Below are positions 1-11,504 of a stretch of 64,000 nt of DNA, piece after piece (within the stretch, counting starts at the first letter, position 1; each line of letters starts with the position of its first letter). The DNA is from Myotis daubentonii (Eukaryota > Chordata > Mammalia > Chiroptera > Vespertilionidae). Below the pieces are notes generated by a model that saw only the letters and a program-made list of their open reading frames with translations, made no database searches and was not told the DNA's origin. The position numbers and the translations under genes were made by a program. The DNA lies in contig NC_081844.1 of NCBI RefSeq assembly GCF_963259705.1, forward strand, positions 48,221,501-48,285,500, in the 5' to 3' direction.

Positions 1-948
1 CACCTCCAATTCATTTATCTACCTTAACCTCGGCTACTAGGAGAAAGATGATTAAGGGTGGTTAATCACTCTTAATTAATCATCCTTAATCACCCGATGT
101 CTTCCTATCGCTAAGGAGGGAATGAAATCCATATGTACTTTTTTGAATATACTGGGGCATTTTAGGGGTATGCAGATATTCAAACTTTTATTACTCTGTT
201 ACCCAGCACATTAAGAACCATCCTATCCAGTTCAATGAAAGGAAGGAGTGTTTAGATTCAACTGATGGGATTTCAGTTGGAAGGAATGGATGAGAAACTG
301 GGGTGGGTAGGTAATATGACCTTTTGTGTACAGCTCTTTGGACTGATTCAGTGTACTATTGTTATTTCTACTATTGTTACTTCTACATCTGAATATTTAG
401 TAGAAAATAAAATTTTATATGCTTGTACTTCCCTGTCCCATAAGTGCCCAAATGAATTTTCCAAATTGGCAAGAACCGGCTATGAAAACGTGCTAGTACC
501 CTTGGGGCTCTAGAGTTCTAATGATGCCTTTGAACTTCAAGACTCTGAGACTGATGAGTTTTCTAGTTGGAGCTTTGGGCAAAAGAAACCAACCTTCACC
601 TGGAGAACCTTTGGCTTCCCAGACAAAAGCTTAGTTATTACCTTCTTTCTAGGCCTGGACAATAATCAGAATAAAAGGAATAGGTTAAATTAACTTGTCT
701 TCCTCCCCAAAATACAGTAAGTTGCATCTTAGAACTAATCATAAAAGATATTCAAATGATTAAGGAAATGCCTCCAGTAGATCATACAGCTCTCACCTTC
801 AAAATGAGGCTACCTTTGGTTACTCATTGGATCTTCTCACAGGGATAACTGACTTGTTCTTTATGTGTACTTTGTGGGCCATTTCCCGTAAAAAGGGTGT
901 TATCCAGTTAAAAGAGTGATAGGCACATGTAAAATAAAAGGAATAATT
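1..948. other. Non-coding stretch with a small inverted repeat
   Basis: No gene or recognisable transposon was found here. The only structure seen is an imperfect inverted repeat at 50-91 (listed separately). The 82-codon open frame at 265-513 shows no recognisable domain and its composition does not differ from chance. Confidence 0.5.
50..91. repeat. Imperfect inverted repeat, 17-bp arms
   Basis: Arm 50-66 (GATTAAGGGTGGTTAAT) pairs with 75-91 with two mismatches, leaving an 8-base loop. It could be a hairpin or the relic of a small DNA transposon end. No target duplication is evident. Confidence 0.6.
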
Positions 949-1208
949 CCTGGCTGGTGTGGCTCAGTGATGGAGCATTGGCTAATGCACCAAAGGGTCC
1001 TGGGTTCTATTCCTGGTTAAGGGCATGTACCTGGGTTGCAGGTTCGTTTCCCAGCACAGGGCAGGGTGAGTGCAGGAGGCAACCAATCAATGTGTCTCTC
1101 TCACCTCTCTCTCACCTCTCTCACCTCTCTCTCTCTCTCCCCGACTCCCTTCCATTCTCTCTAAAAATTAATAGAAAAAAATATCCTCAGGTGAGGATTA
1201 ATAAACAA
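949..1208 (+). mobile_element. VES SINE (older subfamily)
   Basis: A tRNA-derived head (CTGGCTGGTGTGGCTCAGTG, the A-box region) is followed by a B-box-like GGTTCTATTCC, the CAGG...GGCAACCAATCAATG core and a long CT-rich tract. It ends in a tail reading ATATCCTCAGGTGAGGATTAA, which contains a small palindrome. VES SINEs are non-autonomous, transcribed by RNA polymerase III and mobilised by L1. The tail resembles the element near 63.3 kb and differs from the AATCAATAAAATATAT tail of the younger copies, so this is probably an older subfamily. Confidence 0.85.
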
Positions 1209-1209
1209 A

Positions 1210-2637
1210 CAAAGGAATAAAAAGTTCATAATTTGAGAAGAGAATAAAATCAGGTTAATAAATGAATAATCAAAGATAAAACCAAATATTTGATTGGAAA
1301 ACGGTAACAATTTAAATAATATCTGCAAAGCTAGTATCTGTGAGGCTGGGATTAAGGACATAGCATTTCAAGAACAAGGGAACATAACTAGAAATTGGTG
1401 CTGGCATAATCACAGAAAATACTGATTAAACATGGAATCATGAAGTTATTAGTTTAGGAATACTAAAATATGTCCTGACCAGAGGTAGGCATTGTTGATC
1501 ATCTGAGAAAGGGCTGTCATTTTGATTATGAAATAGGTTGGATTCTCTCATATATTGTGAAGATTGGAAGATTCCATGTGCTATTATTTTGGATAGGGCA
1601 TTGGTTCTTTTACTTTGTAGTGACACAAAGGGGTTCTACATGTTTCTGCAACATTATGATTTATGTTTTATATATGAACTATTTCTAGGTACAAGAATGT
1701 TTACCCAAGGAAACAATGTTTTGAGTGATCTTAGAAGTACTTGTCTTTGATTTGTGTAATTTATTACACAATGAATAAATTAATATTTATTCTTAAAGCA
1801 ATGACAGAAAAGAAAGCAAGGAAAACAGAGATTTATGGAAGGCAAATGCACAATAACCTTAGGTTGATATTTCTAGTAAATTCAGGATCACTGAAAATGA
1901 AATAGTCTGTTATTAAAAAAGCAAAAGGAATTTTAAAATTGTGTTAAAATAAAATAACTTGTTATCCTTAGTTTCAGCTCACTGCAGACGAGTGTAATTA
2001 TGTCAAATATTGGTAACAGAAAACAAATAAATATCAAGCAAGTACAATCACCCTTCTTTGTCTACCTTCTGACCTCTCAAAATAGAAATAATAGAACTCA
2101 TCATTCACACTGCATATACAACTAAGAATTCATAGGAAAAGTATTTATACAAAAGGATTGTGGTAACTAAAATTAAACTCCCTAAAAGTTAGACTAGTTA
2201 ATAGAATGCTAACTGCTGACACAGTTTCAATTAGTATATATTGTAGATTGCATAATGCTATTTCAAGCATGAACTATAAAAAATTAGTGAGCTGAAAATA
2301 ATGAAAGCTCATTTGAATTATGGTAACATTGCTATTGCCCATCTAATATTTATACCACATTTGCAATTTTATACTCATCCTCATTACTGTTAAATGGCAG
2401 CAGCAAGAACAGAAACTAGCTTTGTTGTTTTCCTATAATATGTCTTCCGTATCAGAAAAATAAAGTTCAATTTCAGAATGAAATTAGAACTCCAATCTTT
2501 TATTGAAGATGTAAGTGCTTATACAATAATTTCATAATTTTGTGGCTCTCAAGAGAATAGCAGTGGAATTTAATTCTATTATTTGTTTGAATTTTTCTTA
2601 TAAGCACAAAGGAGTTAGGGATAATATTTCTAAACAT
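1210..2637. other. AT-rich non-coding stretch, nothing recognised
   Basis: Short open frames (such as 1438-1626 minus and 1538-1750 plus) have no recognisable motifs. No repeat family was recognised. Confidence 0.5.
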
Positions 2638-3405
2638 GGTCATGCATGGCATAATGACATTTTGGTCAATGAAAGATCACATATATGATGGTACTCCCAT
2701 AAAATTATAATGGATCTGAAAAATTCCTAGCTCCTAGTAGCCATCATAATGTCATAGCACATAGCACAATTTACGTTTTGTGGTGATGCCTGTGTACAGT
2801 GTTTATAAAGTTTACAGTAGTGTACAGTAATGTCCTAAGGCTTCACATTTACTCACCACTCACTCACTGACTCACCCAGAGAAACTTTCAGTTCTGCAAA
2901 CTCTTTTTGTGGCAACCGCCCTATAAAGGTGTAGCAATTTTTAATTTTTGATACCATATTTTACTTACCTTTTCTATGTTTAGATATGTTTAATATTTTT
3001 AGTCCTCACCTGAGGCTACGTTTTTTATTTTTTATTTTTTTAGAAAGAGAGAGTGAGAGACAGAGAGAAACAGTGGTGTGAGAGGGAAACGACCACCTCC
3101 CATATGTGCCCTGACCAAGGATTGAACCCGCAACCTTTTGGTGGACAGCACAACACTCCGACCAACTAAGCCATTTGGCCAGGGCTGTTTAGATATGTTT
3201 GGATACACAAATACTTATCAATATGTTACAACTGCCTACAGTTTTCAGTAGGGTAATATGTTGTGTATAGGTTTGTAGTCTAGGTGTGTAGTAGGCTATA
3301 CCATCTAGGTCTGTGTAACTGCATTCTATGTTTGCACAAAGAGGAAATCACCTAAGGACTTATCCTCAGAACACATCCCCATTGTTAAGCAACGCATTAT
3401 TATAC
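2638..3405. mobile_element. Ancient DNA transposon relic (Tigger/MER8-like), split by a VES
   Basis: The left end (CATGCATGGCATAATGACATT) and the right end, read on the other strand (AATGCGTTGCTTAACAATGG), match from memory the ends of an old mammalian Tigger-type non-autonomous transposon. The interior includes ACAGTGTTTATAAAGTTTACAGTAGTG and ACTCACCACTCACTCACTGACTCACC-type segments of the same family. It is diverged and is interrupted at 3001-3187 by a VES SINE. The family name is recalled and not verified; its nature as an old dispersed repeat is better supported. Confidence 0.6.
3001..3187 (-). mobile_element. VES SINE inside the older transposon
   Basis: Read on the minus strand it shows the tRNA-like head CAGCCCTGGCCAAATGGCTT, a B-box-like GGTTCAATCC and the CCTCAGGTGAGGACT tail. 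On the plus strand it appears as a T-rich start and a GAGAGAGA tract. It interrupts the Tigger/MER8-like relic, so it is younger than that relic. Confidence 0.8.
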
Positions 3406-3632
3406 AGAAAGGAGAAATCATGCTGCAAAGAGTCCATTAAGATTGAATTTCCTTTTGCTAATGGATATGGCCAGAAGAGAATATTTATATATGCATTATT
3501 AACTAAAATGAGATGCCAAAATATTTTTTTTTGGTTTTGAATGTTTGTGGATTTTATCCTATTTCTTTAAATAATAACCTTAAAAGATGCTATATATTTG
3601 ACAATATACATTTATAAAGCTATAGAATATGG

Positions 3633-3638
<6 letters not shown>

Positions 3639-3682
<44 letters not shown>
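3639..3682. repeat. (TA)n microsatellite
   Basis: About 22 uninterrupted TA units. Confidence 0.95.
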
Positions 3683-3685
<3 letters not shown>

Positions 3686-4918
3686 TCTTATCAACAATTT
3701 TATTTATTTTTCTCTTACTTTTGAAAATAATTTGCCCTGAAGATTTTTTTTAAAAAAATTATTATTCTATATGTCTTTTTATTATTTTTGGTCAACTGAT
3801 TTTTTTCAATGGTATACCCATCAGAGTCTCTAGAACAATATGTAATATATGGCTGATGCTCAAAAATACAAAAATTTAAAAAGATAAAGTTATTACAGGG
3901 CACCAATAAAGGCACCTAGATGCACCTATTAAATCACATCAGAGAATAACGCCCTCAAAGTCCACCCACATTGTCACAAATGGCAAGACAGCTGCCTCAG
4001 GTTTTCTGCCCTACTACCACACTCTGCAGCCCAGTCCTCAGGGGATCATTTTCACTCTGCCAGTGGAAAAGCAGTTTTCTTGTTCATGCAACTCCTCAGA
4101 GCCACCCTATCAGGCCGGTCTTAGTTCGTATATCCTATTAGAACTGAGATGTGGGACTCAGGTTCACTGACTTACCCCAGGCCCAGCAGCCAGTGTCCCC
4201 TGTCGCCTCACACAGGAGTGATGAAGGTGGTGGTGATGGTGACCTGCGTCCACTGACGATGGAGAAGGCAACTCCCATGTCCAGCAGGCCCAGCTTTGAG
4301 CTGCTCTCTGAGGAGCTACTGGATCTGGGCCAGACGTGAAGACCCAGGGAAGCAAGGCCTCTTTCTGGAGAGTGGCCCTCAGAGACTTGGTTGCAGGAGC
4401 CCGAAAAGGTGGGAGCCTTGCAAGAGCACTTTAGCACAGGACGCTCTAAAAAGTCCTTCAAGGGACCAAAAAGTCCTGCCGGAACCTCTTCTGCAAGGAT
4501 AAACTGAAAATGTTGTTTCACAGAAGCAGTGGAGATTAAATGCACCGCCCCAGGTGAAACCCCACAACTTCCCTCTTTAAGAGGTGCTGTTCTCATTCCC
4601 CGCCCCTGGCGTAGCCCCGCCCCCACGGCAGAGTGATGGGCCTCCAGCCCAGGTGGTCCTCCTTTGGCCCATTAGTGTTCCCAAAAGGTAGTGGAAGCCC
4701 ACTGGATGCTAAGATGCTGGAAACAGAGTAGTAAAAGGATAGACATGGTCTGTATTCTAAGGGAGGATAGATAAGGCAAAAGTGTGAAAACTGTGAAGGA
4801 AGGTGTAAGTGTGGAAGGCAGTTGGACAGACACCAGCAGAGCAAGGACAATGGGCCAGGTACGGAAGGTCACCAAAGCAGAAAACCCTGGGTGCCTAGCA
4901 GAGGACAAATGTAGGGTG
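3683..4918. other. Non-coding stretch with a GC-rich segment
   Basis: From about 4140 to 4930 the base composition is much richer in GC than the surroundings, with CCCCGCCCC boxes near 4596-4622. Open frames occur on both strands (162 codons minus at 4138-4626) but none carries a recognisable domain. The left part (GTTCACTGACTTACCCCAGG) resembles a MIR-type segment, so the region may be an old repeat rather than an exon. No splice or start evidence supports a gene. Confidence 0.4.
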
Positions 4919-4959
4919 GGACCTCGCCCCCGGGGTGACCTTTCCTCCCCTTGCATATG

Positions 4960-5492
4960 ACTGGTCATGCAGTTTGGACCCCTGACTTCTCGGCTCTAGA
5001 GATAATATCTAACCTTAGTTGTATTTCTGCTCCAGGCTCAGAAGAGCAACAAAACCAGCCACAGCTGACCTCAGACCCCTGCCCTAGTGCCAACCAATCA
5101 TGAGTGGAGACCACAACCCTGAAAGGACACACCTGAAAAACTGCTGAATAGTCTATTAAGATCTTCCCTGAGGACCTCCCCTAAAATCTCCACCCTTAAA
5201 ACTCTTCGGACAGAGGACCCATTACATTCTCCCTCCGGGAACACGCCCATGCATTTGCCTTTCCCTTATCTCCCCACACCCCCAGGCATGTTACCATTAG
5301 CTTCCTCACTCCCAAACTCCAAGGGCCCTTCCTTTACCTCTATAACTTGTTTCCTAAGCTCATTTCTTCTAGGAATTACTTTTTCTACTTCTATAATTTA
5401 TCAAATAAATGCTATCTTATAGTTTAAGTCTTGGTTCTGAATTCTTTCCTAGCCAGAACCGCAAATACCAAAGTTTCACAACTCAAGCCAAC
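4960..5492 (+). mobile_element. Probable solo LTR (endogenous retrovirus-like)
   Basis: The segment has a CCAATCA box near 5093, pyrimidine-rich text, a polyadenylation signal (AATAAA near 5404) and a following segment ending CCAAAGTTTCACA, the order seen in gammaretrovirus-like LTRs (U3, R, U5). The exact left boundary and target duplication could not be fixed, and no primer-binding site or internal gene follows it, so a solo LTR is the likeliest reading. The family is not identified. Confidence 0.4.
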
Positions 5493-5980
5493 TCCGACCC
5501 CACCATTCTAAAACCTATTGCTATTCCCATTACCTACAACATAAGGACACATATCCCAGTCAGGGAGGAGGAGGAGGGGGAAGAAAAGATAGGGAGAGAG
5601 AGAGAGGAAAAAAAAGAGTGGAGGCTTTAGTTATAGAAGTTCATTTTCCTAATTAGTGGGATATTCAGTTAAAAAAAAAAAAAAACACGCTTGGAAAGAG
5701 CCTTTGATATTCATTCCATCATGGTTGCCTTTAGGGCATCCAGCACATTTGCTGAGTTCCTGCAGGCACAGACATTTATAAGGAGAGTAGAGAAGATCTG
5801 AAACTGTTTGAGGAGGATGTGAGTGCTAGTATTGGCTAAGAAAACAATGATGTGAGCCCCACAGTTACTAGCACTTAGTATGCATTCAATAAATAAATGT
5901 GTAAATAAACATTCCTAGAAATAATAAAGTAATGACTACCTTTCAAATAGTATTGTAGTTGATCATTAGTTATAGACTCA
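5493..5980. other. Non-coding stretch with purine-rich and A-rich tracts
   Basis: It contains a GGAGGAGGAGG/GAGAGA tract (about 5562-5620) and an A tract (about 5671-5685). CACTTAGTATGCATTCAATAAA near 5873 looks like a MIR-type end. No gene was found. Confidence 0.4.
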
Positions 5981-6630
5981 CTAGTGCACAGATTCGTGCA
6001 CATTGAAAGGAAATAAATTAGAAGAAATATTTTAATATCGCTACTTGCCCTTTCTCTCTAATAGAAGTGTTAGAGATGAAAGAAAATTAGTAAAATGTAT
6101 ATACAAATAATATATAAATTGATTAATAAATAAATAATTACAACATGATATAACAACAACAAAGACATGATATAAAAACAATAAAAACATGATATAAAGA
6201 CAACAAAAATGATATAAAAACAACATTGATAAAAACAGTGACTGATAAATTGATTAAAATTATTCTAATATCTCCTTGAACACAACATTAAGAGTAAAAA
6301 CACTTTCAGAGTGCTTGATTAAGTTCCCTTGTGATGAAGTGTTTACAACTTTAACTTTACTAGTAACATCACACGCTCTTTGAACTTAAGAGAAAGCAAA
6401 CATATAACTAACCATGTCCGAAAATGGGTTCAGGTAGGAACATTCCTACTCTTTCTACAGTTTGTCCTTGTGATTTATTAATAGTCATTGCAAATGCTGG
6501 CATCATGGGAAACTGTCTTCGAATTAACTTAAATGGGAGGCCAGTGTCAGTCAGGGACAAATATTGCACATGCACGAGTCAACGTTTATTTTTAAATTGC
6601 CAGTGCGCGTGTCATATGTACTGGCCGATG
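5981..6630 (-). mobile_element. Helitron (HeliBat-like), degraded, with helicase remnant
   Basis: The 3' end lies at the left: on the plus strand CTAGTGCACAGATTCGTGCAC gives, on the minus strand, a GTGCACGAATCTGTGCAC hairpin followed by CTAG, the Helitron terminal signature. Next to it lies a GAAAGGAAATAAATTAGAAGAAATATTTTAA segment shared with the copy at 9536-9739. The far side holds GTTGACTCGTGCATG, also found in the 5' part of that copy. Between them is a decayed piece of the Helitron helicase (6260-6550). The 5' TC terminus is unclear because another Helitron abuts at 6631. Confidence 0.75.
6260..6550 (-). pseudogene. C-terminal remnant of the Helitron Rep/helicase
   Basis: Read on the minus strand this stretch translates to the C-terminal part of a Pif1-type superfamily 1 helicase of the kind carried by Helitrons. 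Clear pieces are RRQFPMMPAFAMTINKSQGQ (the conserved TINKSQGQT helicase motif), then a GHG-stop-LYV segment where the family reads GHGQLYVALSR. After a frame change comes a VTSK segment and the terminal VVFKEILE followed by a stop at 6260-6262; the family commonly ends in NVVYKEVF. In Helitrons this protein unwinds DNA for rolling-circle transposition. Here the stop replacing Gln and at least one frameshift make it non-functional. The Rep HUH domain and the helicase N-terminal part are absent, so only about 95 codons survive. It lies inside the Helitron at 5981-6630 and does not match host PIF1 better as far as the motif order shows. Confidence 0.8.
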
Positions 6631-7069
6631 CTAGTAACCCGATGCACAGATTTGTGAACATTGAAAGGAAATAAATTAGAAGGTTGCCAGCGGAGTGGGA
6701 CTGGGCCAGACGGGCCAGACACACCTGGAGCCAACCTCCTGCGGTCCCTCCCAGGCCTGCTACACCTGGTGCAGCACTGTGGCTCAAAGGGCATCTATGG
6801 AGTGAGCAGTGACCCTCTGGCAGGTGGGGTCCCTCAGCCTGGTCTGCGGGGATCAGACTGAAACCTGCTCTCCTGGAGTGCGAGAGGGCACTCTGCAAAG
6901 TTGCTGTCATACAGGGTGTGGAATGCAAATGCAAGTGTGCAGTAAACCAGAATCAGGGCCCACAGTGCCACAGCAACATAACCCTGCGTTGAGCGTCTGC
7001 CCCCGGTGGTCAGTGTGCATCACACCTACTGGCCTGTCGGACGGTTGCTTAGCCTTTTATATATATAGA
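6631..7069 (-). mobile_element. Non-autonomous Helitron, 439 bp
   Basis: The plus strand starts CTAGTAACCCGATGCACAGA, which on the minus strand is a hairpin followed by the CTAG terminus. The right end, read on the minus strand, is TCTATATATATAAAAGGCTA, a HeliBat-type 5' end preceded by A. The interior is GC-rich (6690-7050) and carries only chance open frames. It lies directly against the older Helitron at 5981-6630, in the same orientation. Confidence 0.8.
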
Positions 7070-9535
7070 TTTGTATGATTTTATGCAATCAAGCTGAGCC
7101 ACTTCAGTCCATGGCAGGTATGGAAAAGAGAGAGTTGGGGGTTTGCTAGGCAGGAATGATGAAAGGAAAAGGGGTGGGGATATTTCGGGTGTTACTTAAG
7201 CAATGGATTATGATGTCTATTGTGGTAAAGGAGGAAATGAGCAAAAAGTGGCTGGTAAAAGGATTAAGAGATTGGAGGTCCAGGCAAGGTTGAAGAATTG
7301 ACATATGAAGGAGCTAGAAGTGTTAGAAGTAGAAGTCAAAGGATGGGATGTGACACTCTGTTATTCAGGAGGCAGGGCTGCCTCCTGTGGCAAGGTCTAG
7401 GTTTTCACCATAGCCATACTGAAGTAAAGGTAAAGGAATCTGACCTGAAGACCGAGAAATTGAGAAGTCAGCTTAATGGATGGGCCAGCAAAAGGAAGGC
7501 AGAAGTTTCTCAGATATTTTCCCCTTATTCATTATCCTTGCCACAGTCCCTAGTCCACCACTCTACCTACCTTCCAACGTATCTACTTTCGGACTTGACA
7601 AAAAACTTCAATGCTTAAAGGGGGAGTAGTGTGGCTTTGAGCCCAGTCAAAAGTTGGGCTATTAGATAGGTCTGTAGGACATCTGTTTTGTTTTTGTTTT
7701 ACTTTGTCACCTCTCATTCATCCAATTTCTATGAATCGTGCTTCTACTGACCCCAGAGGAAACTCTCCCCATTTTTCTGTCTCTTTCTATGTGCTTATGG
7801 ATTTGTCTACTCACACACCTCTATTCAGTCCTGGCCAAAATAAGGATTCCACTCAACTGGCCACAATTAATATTTTAGGGACAGGCACATGATCCAATTG
7901 GTGCCACCTGCAGGGACTGTTGTGAGAAAGCACCACATTTTTCAGTGTACCTGAACCTGGCAGGTTATAGCTTTCAGTTTGCTACCAGTCATCCAGCCAC
8001 CACCTGAAACCTGAGAATGAAGCCAGCATGGAAAAGAGAGAGAGCCAAAATATAGAAACAACAAAATCCTGGTGATATCCACTGAAGCCCTGCATCAACA
8101 TTGCTGCCTGCAGCTATCCCTGCTCCCAGACAGTCCAGTATGAGTCAGCAGTTTCCTTTATGATTGTTCACAGATAAGAGTGTTCTCACTTGTTCCACTG
8201 TCTCTGGTAACCCACTAAACATACATTAACTTTTCTGTACCTCAGTAGGTGTAAACAATACCTTATTTGAAGAGTAGTGAAGATGAAATGGGATAATAAT
8301 ATAAAATCATAAATGTGTTCCACAGCACGAAGTAGCAGAAAAAGCATATTAAATTTTTCACTTAAAGTAAATCTGGCTCTCAGCCACCATTTCATAGGGT
8401 AAGAATGATTTAGTTATCGCAGGAGCTCATTTTCCAATTTGGCAGGGTGTACAATGTTATCAGATACTTAGGAGAGAGTCTTTATGTTCAGTCCCTTATG
8501 GTTACCTGTAGGATGCTCATTGTCCAAGCCCACATGGTCCAATCAAAGGCAGATGACTCCAGTCTCTTTGCCATGTTTGGGCAATAACATCTTTTGTTGA
8601 AGATATTATGACACTGGTATTTGATTTTGTTCTTTGTAGCAAACACATTAGCCAAACCCGAAGTCCCACTGCTTCTACCCAGTGGAGTGTCAATTATGAA
8701 ACCCATCACAACACCCCATTTTTCAAGCCCTTGACAACACCACTACCCTGGGGTCATCCCATTTTTCCACCTGTCACCCACATCCCTCATCACTTCCTCT
8801 TCTTTCTCTCATAAACACGGATATAAATAGCCACCCAACACAAGAACCTGGGTAGGATTGTGCAAATGGTGCTTAGCAAGTTCATTTGAAGCCAAGAAAT
8901 ACAAAAACTATCAATAATTACTGGGATCAGAAACTCAGAACTTTCTGGAGGGGAGAGGAAAGCAGAGTTATTCTTTTATCCTTCTGAGAAGAGACGCTTG
9001 CAAGAGTAGGACACAGTAATTAATAGCTTGACAAGTTATCCTGCTACAAAATTATGTGGTGCAGAGTAAATAGGTAGAATAGGAACCCCTAATCCAGCTG
9101 TAGTCCAGTTATACTCTTGGAAGCATTGCCATGCCCCCTAATATTACATGAATATCAGCCAGGGTCTCAGAATAGAAAGAAGAAACAGACCCTTAGATGA
9201 GTATGAGGAGTATGAACACATCTCCATCAAGATCAAAAGGCAGCCCATTGAGCAAACCATGCCCTGAAGACAAGATCCTGCACACTGTCACCAATGTGGC
9301 TTGAAGGAAGGTGTTATAATTACTCTTCCAAAAATGGTATTGTCCTGCCTGATAACGTCCCTGCAGACAATTTCTTCATGCTTAAATGTAAGTCTTGTGA
9401 ACAAATCTGCCACCAAATATTCTATAGGGCAATGAGTAGTCTTAAGAAATGGAGCCTAGTTCAGATTTGGGGGTTGGGAGTTGGTCATTCATGATTCAGG
9501 TTTTGAAGTGTGGTCTTTATTGTTTTATCTTTATA
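7070..9535. other. Non-coding stretch, nothing firmly recognised
   Basis: Several small open frames have no recognisable product. Around 9190-9270 a short frame rich in Glu/Tyr and Lys/Ile codons reads into a stop; it could be a pseudogene scrap but was not identified. Confidence 0.4.
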
Positions 9536-9739
9536 CTAGTAGCCCGGTACATGGATTCATGCACGTTGAAAGGAAATTAATTAGAAGAAATATTTTAATG
9601 CCCTTTCTCTATAATAGAAGTGTCAACCAAATTCACAATGGACAATGACAGATGGAAACACACTCCTGTGATTGGCACCAGCGAAAGCTTTATACGTATC
9701 GTGCATGCGCGAGTCAACTTAGCTTTTTATAGATATAGA
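9536..9739 (-). mobile_element. Short non-autonomous Helitron, 204 bp
   Basis: On the minus strand it begins TCTATATCTATAAAAAGCTA and ends in a hairpin (GTGCATGAATCCATGTAC) followed by CGGGCTACTAG. The T after CTAG on the minus strand fits the A|T target rule on that side. It shares its 3' 80 bases with the Helitron at 5981 and is probably an internally deleted relative. Confidence 0.85.
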
Positions 9740-11504
9740 ATAAACTTGCTTAATTAGACGTGCTTTCTGATTTAGCTAAACTTTTTTGAGCCCAGTGAAG
9801 CTCCTCAGGTTCTCAGCCACACAGGTAATTGTCAGCCACACAGCAGTAAATATCAACATGAAGCAGATTATTATTGTAGATCACACAAGGAGAACAAAGG
9901 GTAAAATATTTAACTGCAGCAGTGTTTGACTATATTCTGCGCAGTGAGAAAACCTGAAGTCATTTTCAAGGTCCACCATTTCTTACTTCTTTCCAGTCGG
10001 GTCCAGTTTCTAAGCTTTCTAAATCTTCATTTTCCAGCTAATGAGAAGAAAATAGGATTCCACCGAGTCTCCTATCTACCTACTCCAGAACTCCTGTGAG
10101 GATCAAATGAGATGAGGCATGGGAAAATGCTTCACAGACATTTGGTTAAAGTATAAATGTTTCCACCTGGCTATAAAGCAAGTGGTGTTCCTGAGCTGAA
10201 GAAACTGTAAGGAGGCTAGTTGCTAGGGAGAGGAAGCCGGGTGTTGCTACATGATGTCATTACCCAGAGCCCACAGCCAAGGTTTCCCGGCTGGCCATGG
10301 GGTCTAGCAGCGTTGGCTGCGATTTGGTGGGCTGTTGCTCAGGGATGGTGGTGGGGCCTGTGTCCCACTTGGGGGAAGTGGAGTGTTGCTTTGTCAGCCA
10401 GGTCCACACTGCCATTTCTCTGTAAATGGCAAGTGTGTGTCACAACAGCTCCTGTAAGTGCAAATGAAGAAACCAGCAAGATGGGTTTGGACATGAAGTT
10501 CCACTGTTAGCCTTTTTTTTTATGCCTCTGGCCACCTTTTAGAAGCCAAAGATGGCACTAGGTAAGAGCTTTAACTTACCCCTTACATTTTTTAAAGATC
10601 AAGCTCCTGGGATACTATAAACCTATATTTCACACCCATTAATGACAAAAGATATGGCATTCCAAATAAAAGACACCAAAATATTTGGAAAAAATAAATT
10701 ATCTTTGGCTATAGAATAGGGAGACCATCCCCTTCAGAGAATATGTTAGCATCTCTAACTGGACTGGTCATTTTGTGTGAAAGAAAGTTGGCTCTAGGAA
10801 GGGATGGATAAACCTTTTCTGGCTAATTAGAAGAGACTATGCCCAAGGACAGAGCCCAGAGCCCAGAGCAGTGGTGAGATTGGAATGAGTCCTGATATCT
10901 TTGGCCGTAGCTATTTGGTTTGGCTGGGGACTTAGGATCCCTGGTAATGTTGGAAGTGGGATGCCTCAGACACATTTTCCAATGATGTTTATCTTAATCT
11001 CTGAACCTCCTGGTCTCCTTATACAACTCTAGCTCTCACAGTCAGTTTGATAGTTGCAGGATGTTGCACTGGCCATCTTGCCTTGCTCCAGATATAGAGG
11101 GAATGCTGTAGTCCAGAAATAACCATCTATGTGCTCTCCCTGGGCTGGAATTCCTTGTGTTGGCTTTCCTTTTATATAAGAACTTTACCCCAAAGCCTCA
11201 TGTTTTATTTTATTTTATTTGTTGTTGCTTATTTAGTTATTTATAATGACCAAGGCCGTGATTATCCATATCCCTACTGGCCATGAAGTCGTCTCTGGTT
11301 TCAATTGAGCTTGGTCTGTGTTCAGAAGCTATCAGTGACTTAGATTGTGCAGAACATCTTTTTGCTGTTTGTTTTTTGTTTCTGGGAAAAAGTCATTGTA
11401 AAAAGAGTGTCATAATTTTTCACAAGTTTCTTTTTGAACTTGTGACAGGCACCAGGGTCTCTGCTAATCTCTTCCACTGATCATAGAGGCTCTTCCCTCT
11501 AGGG
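9740..11504. other. Non-coding stretch with a MIR-like fragment
   Basis: No gene was found. The 96-codon frame at 10220-10510 shows no known domain. A MIR-like piece is listed at 10087-10165. Confidence 0.4.
10087..10165 (+). mobile_element. MIR SINE fragment
   Basis: The text CTCCTGTGAGGATCAAATGA followed by GAAAATGCTTCACAGACAT matches the conserved middle of MIR, an ancient tRNA-derived mammalian SINE. Confidence 0.55.

Noticed and set aside
4138..4626. 162-codon minus-strand frame in a GC-rich segment, with a plus-strand frame opposite
   Set aside because: No recognised domain, no start or splice evidence, and the left part resembles an old MIR-type repeat.
4590..4632. GC boxes as a possible promoter
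   Set aside because: No transcript start, CpG island or downstream exon supports a promoter here.
9190..9270. Short frame with an acidic Glu/Tyr run, looked at as a possible exon or pseudogene
   Set aside because: Too short to assign and no upstream or downstream continuation could be found.
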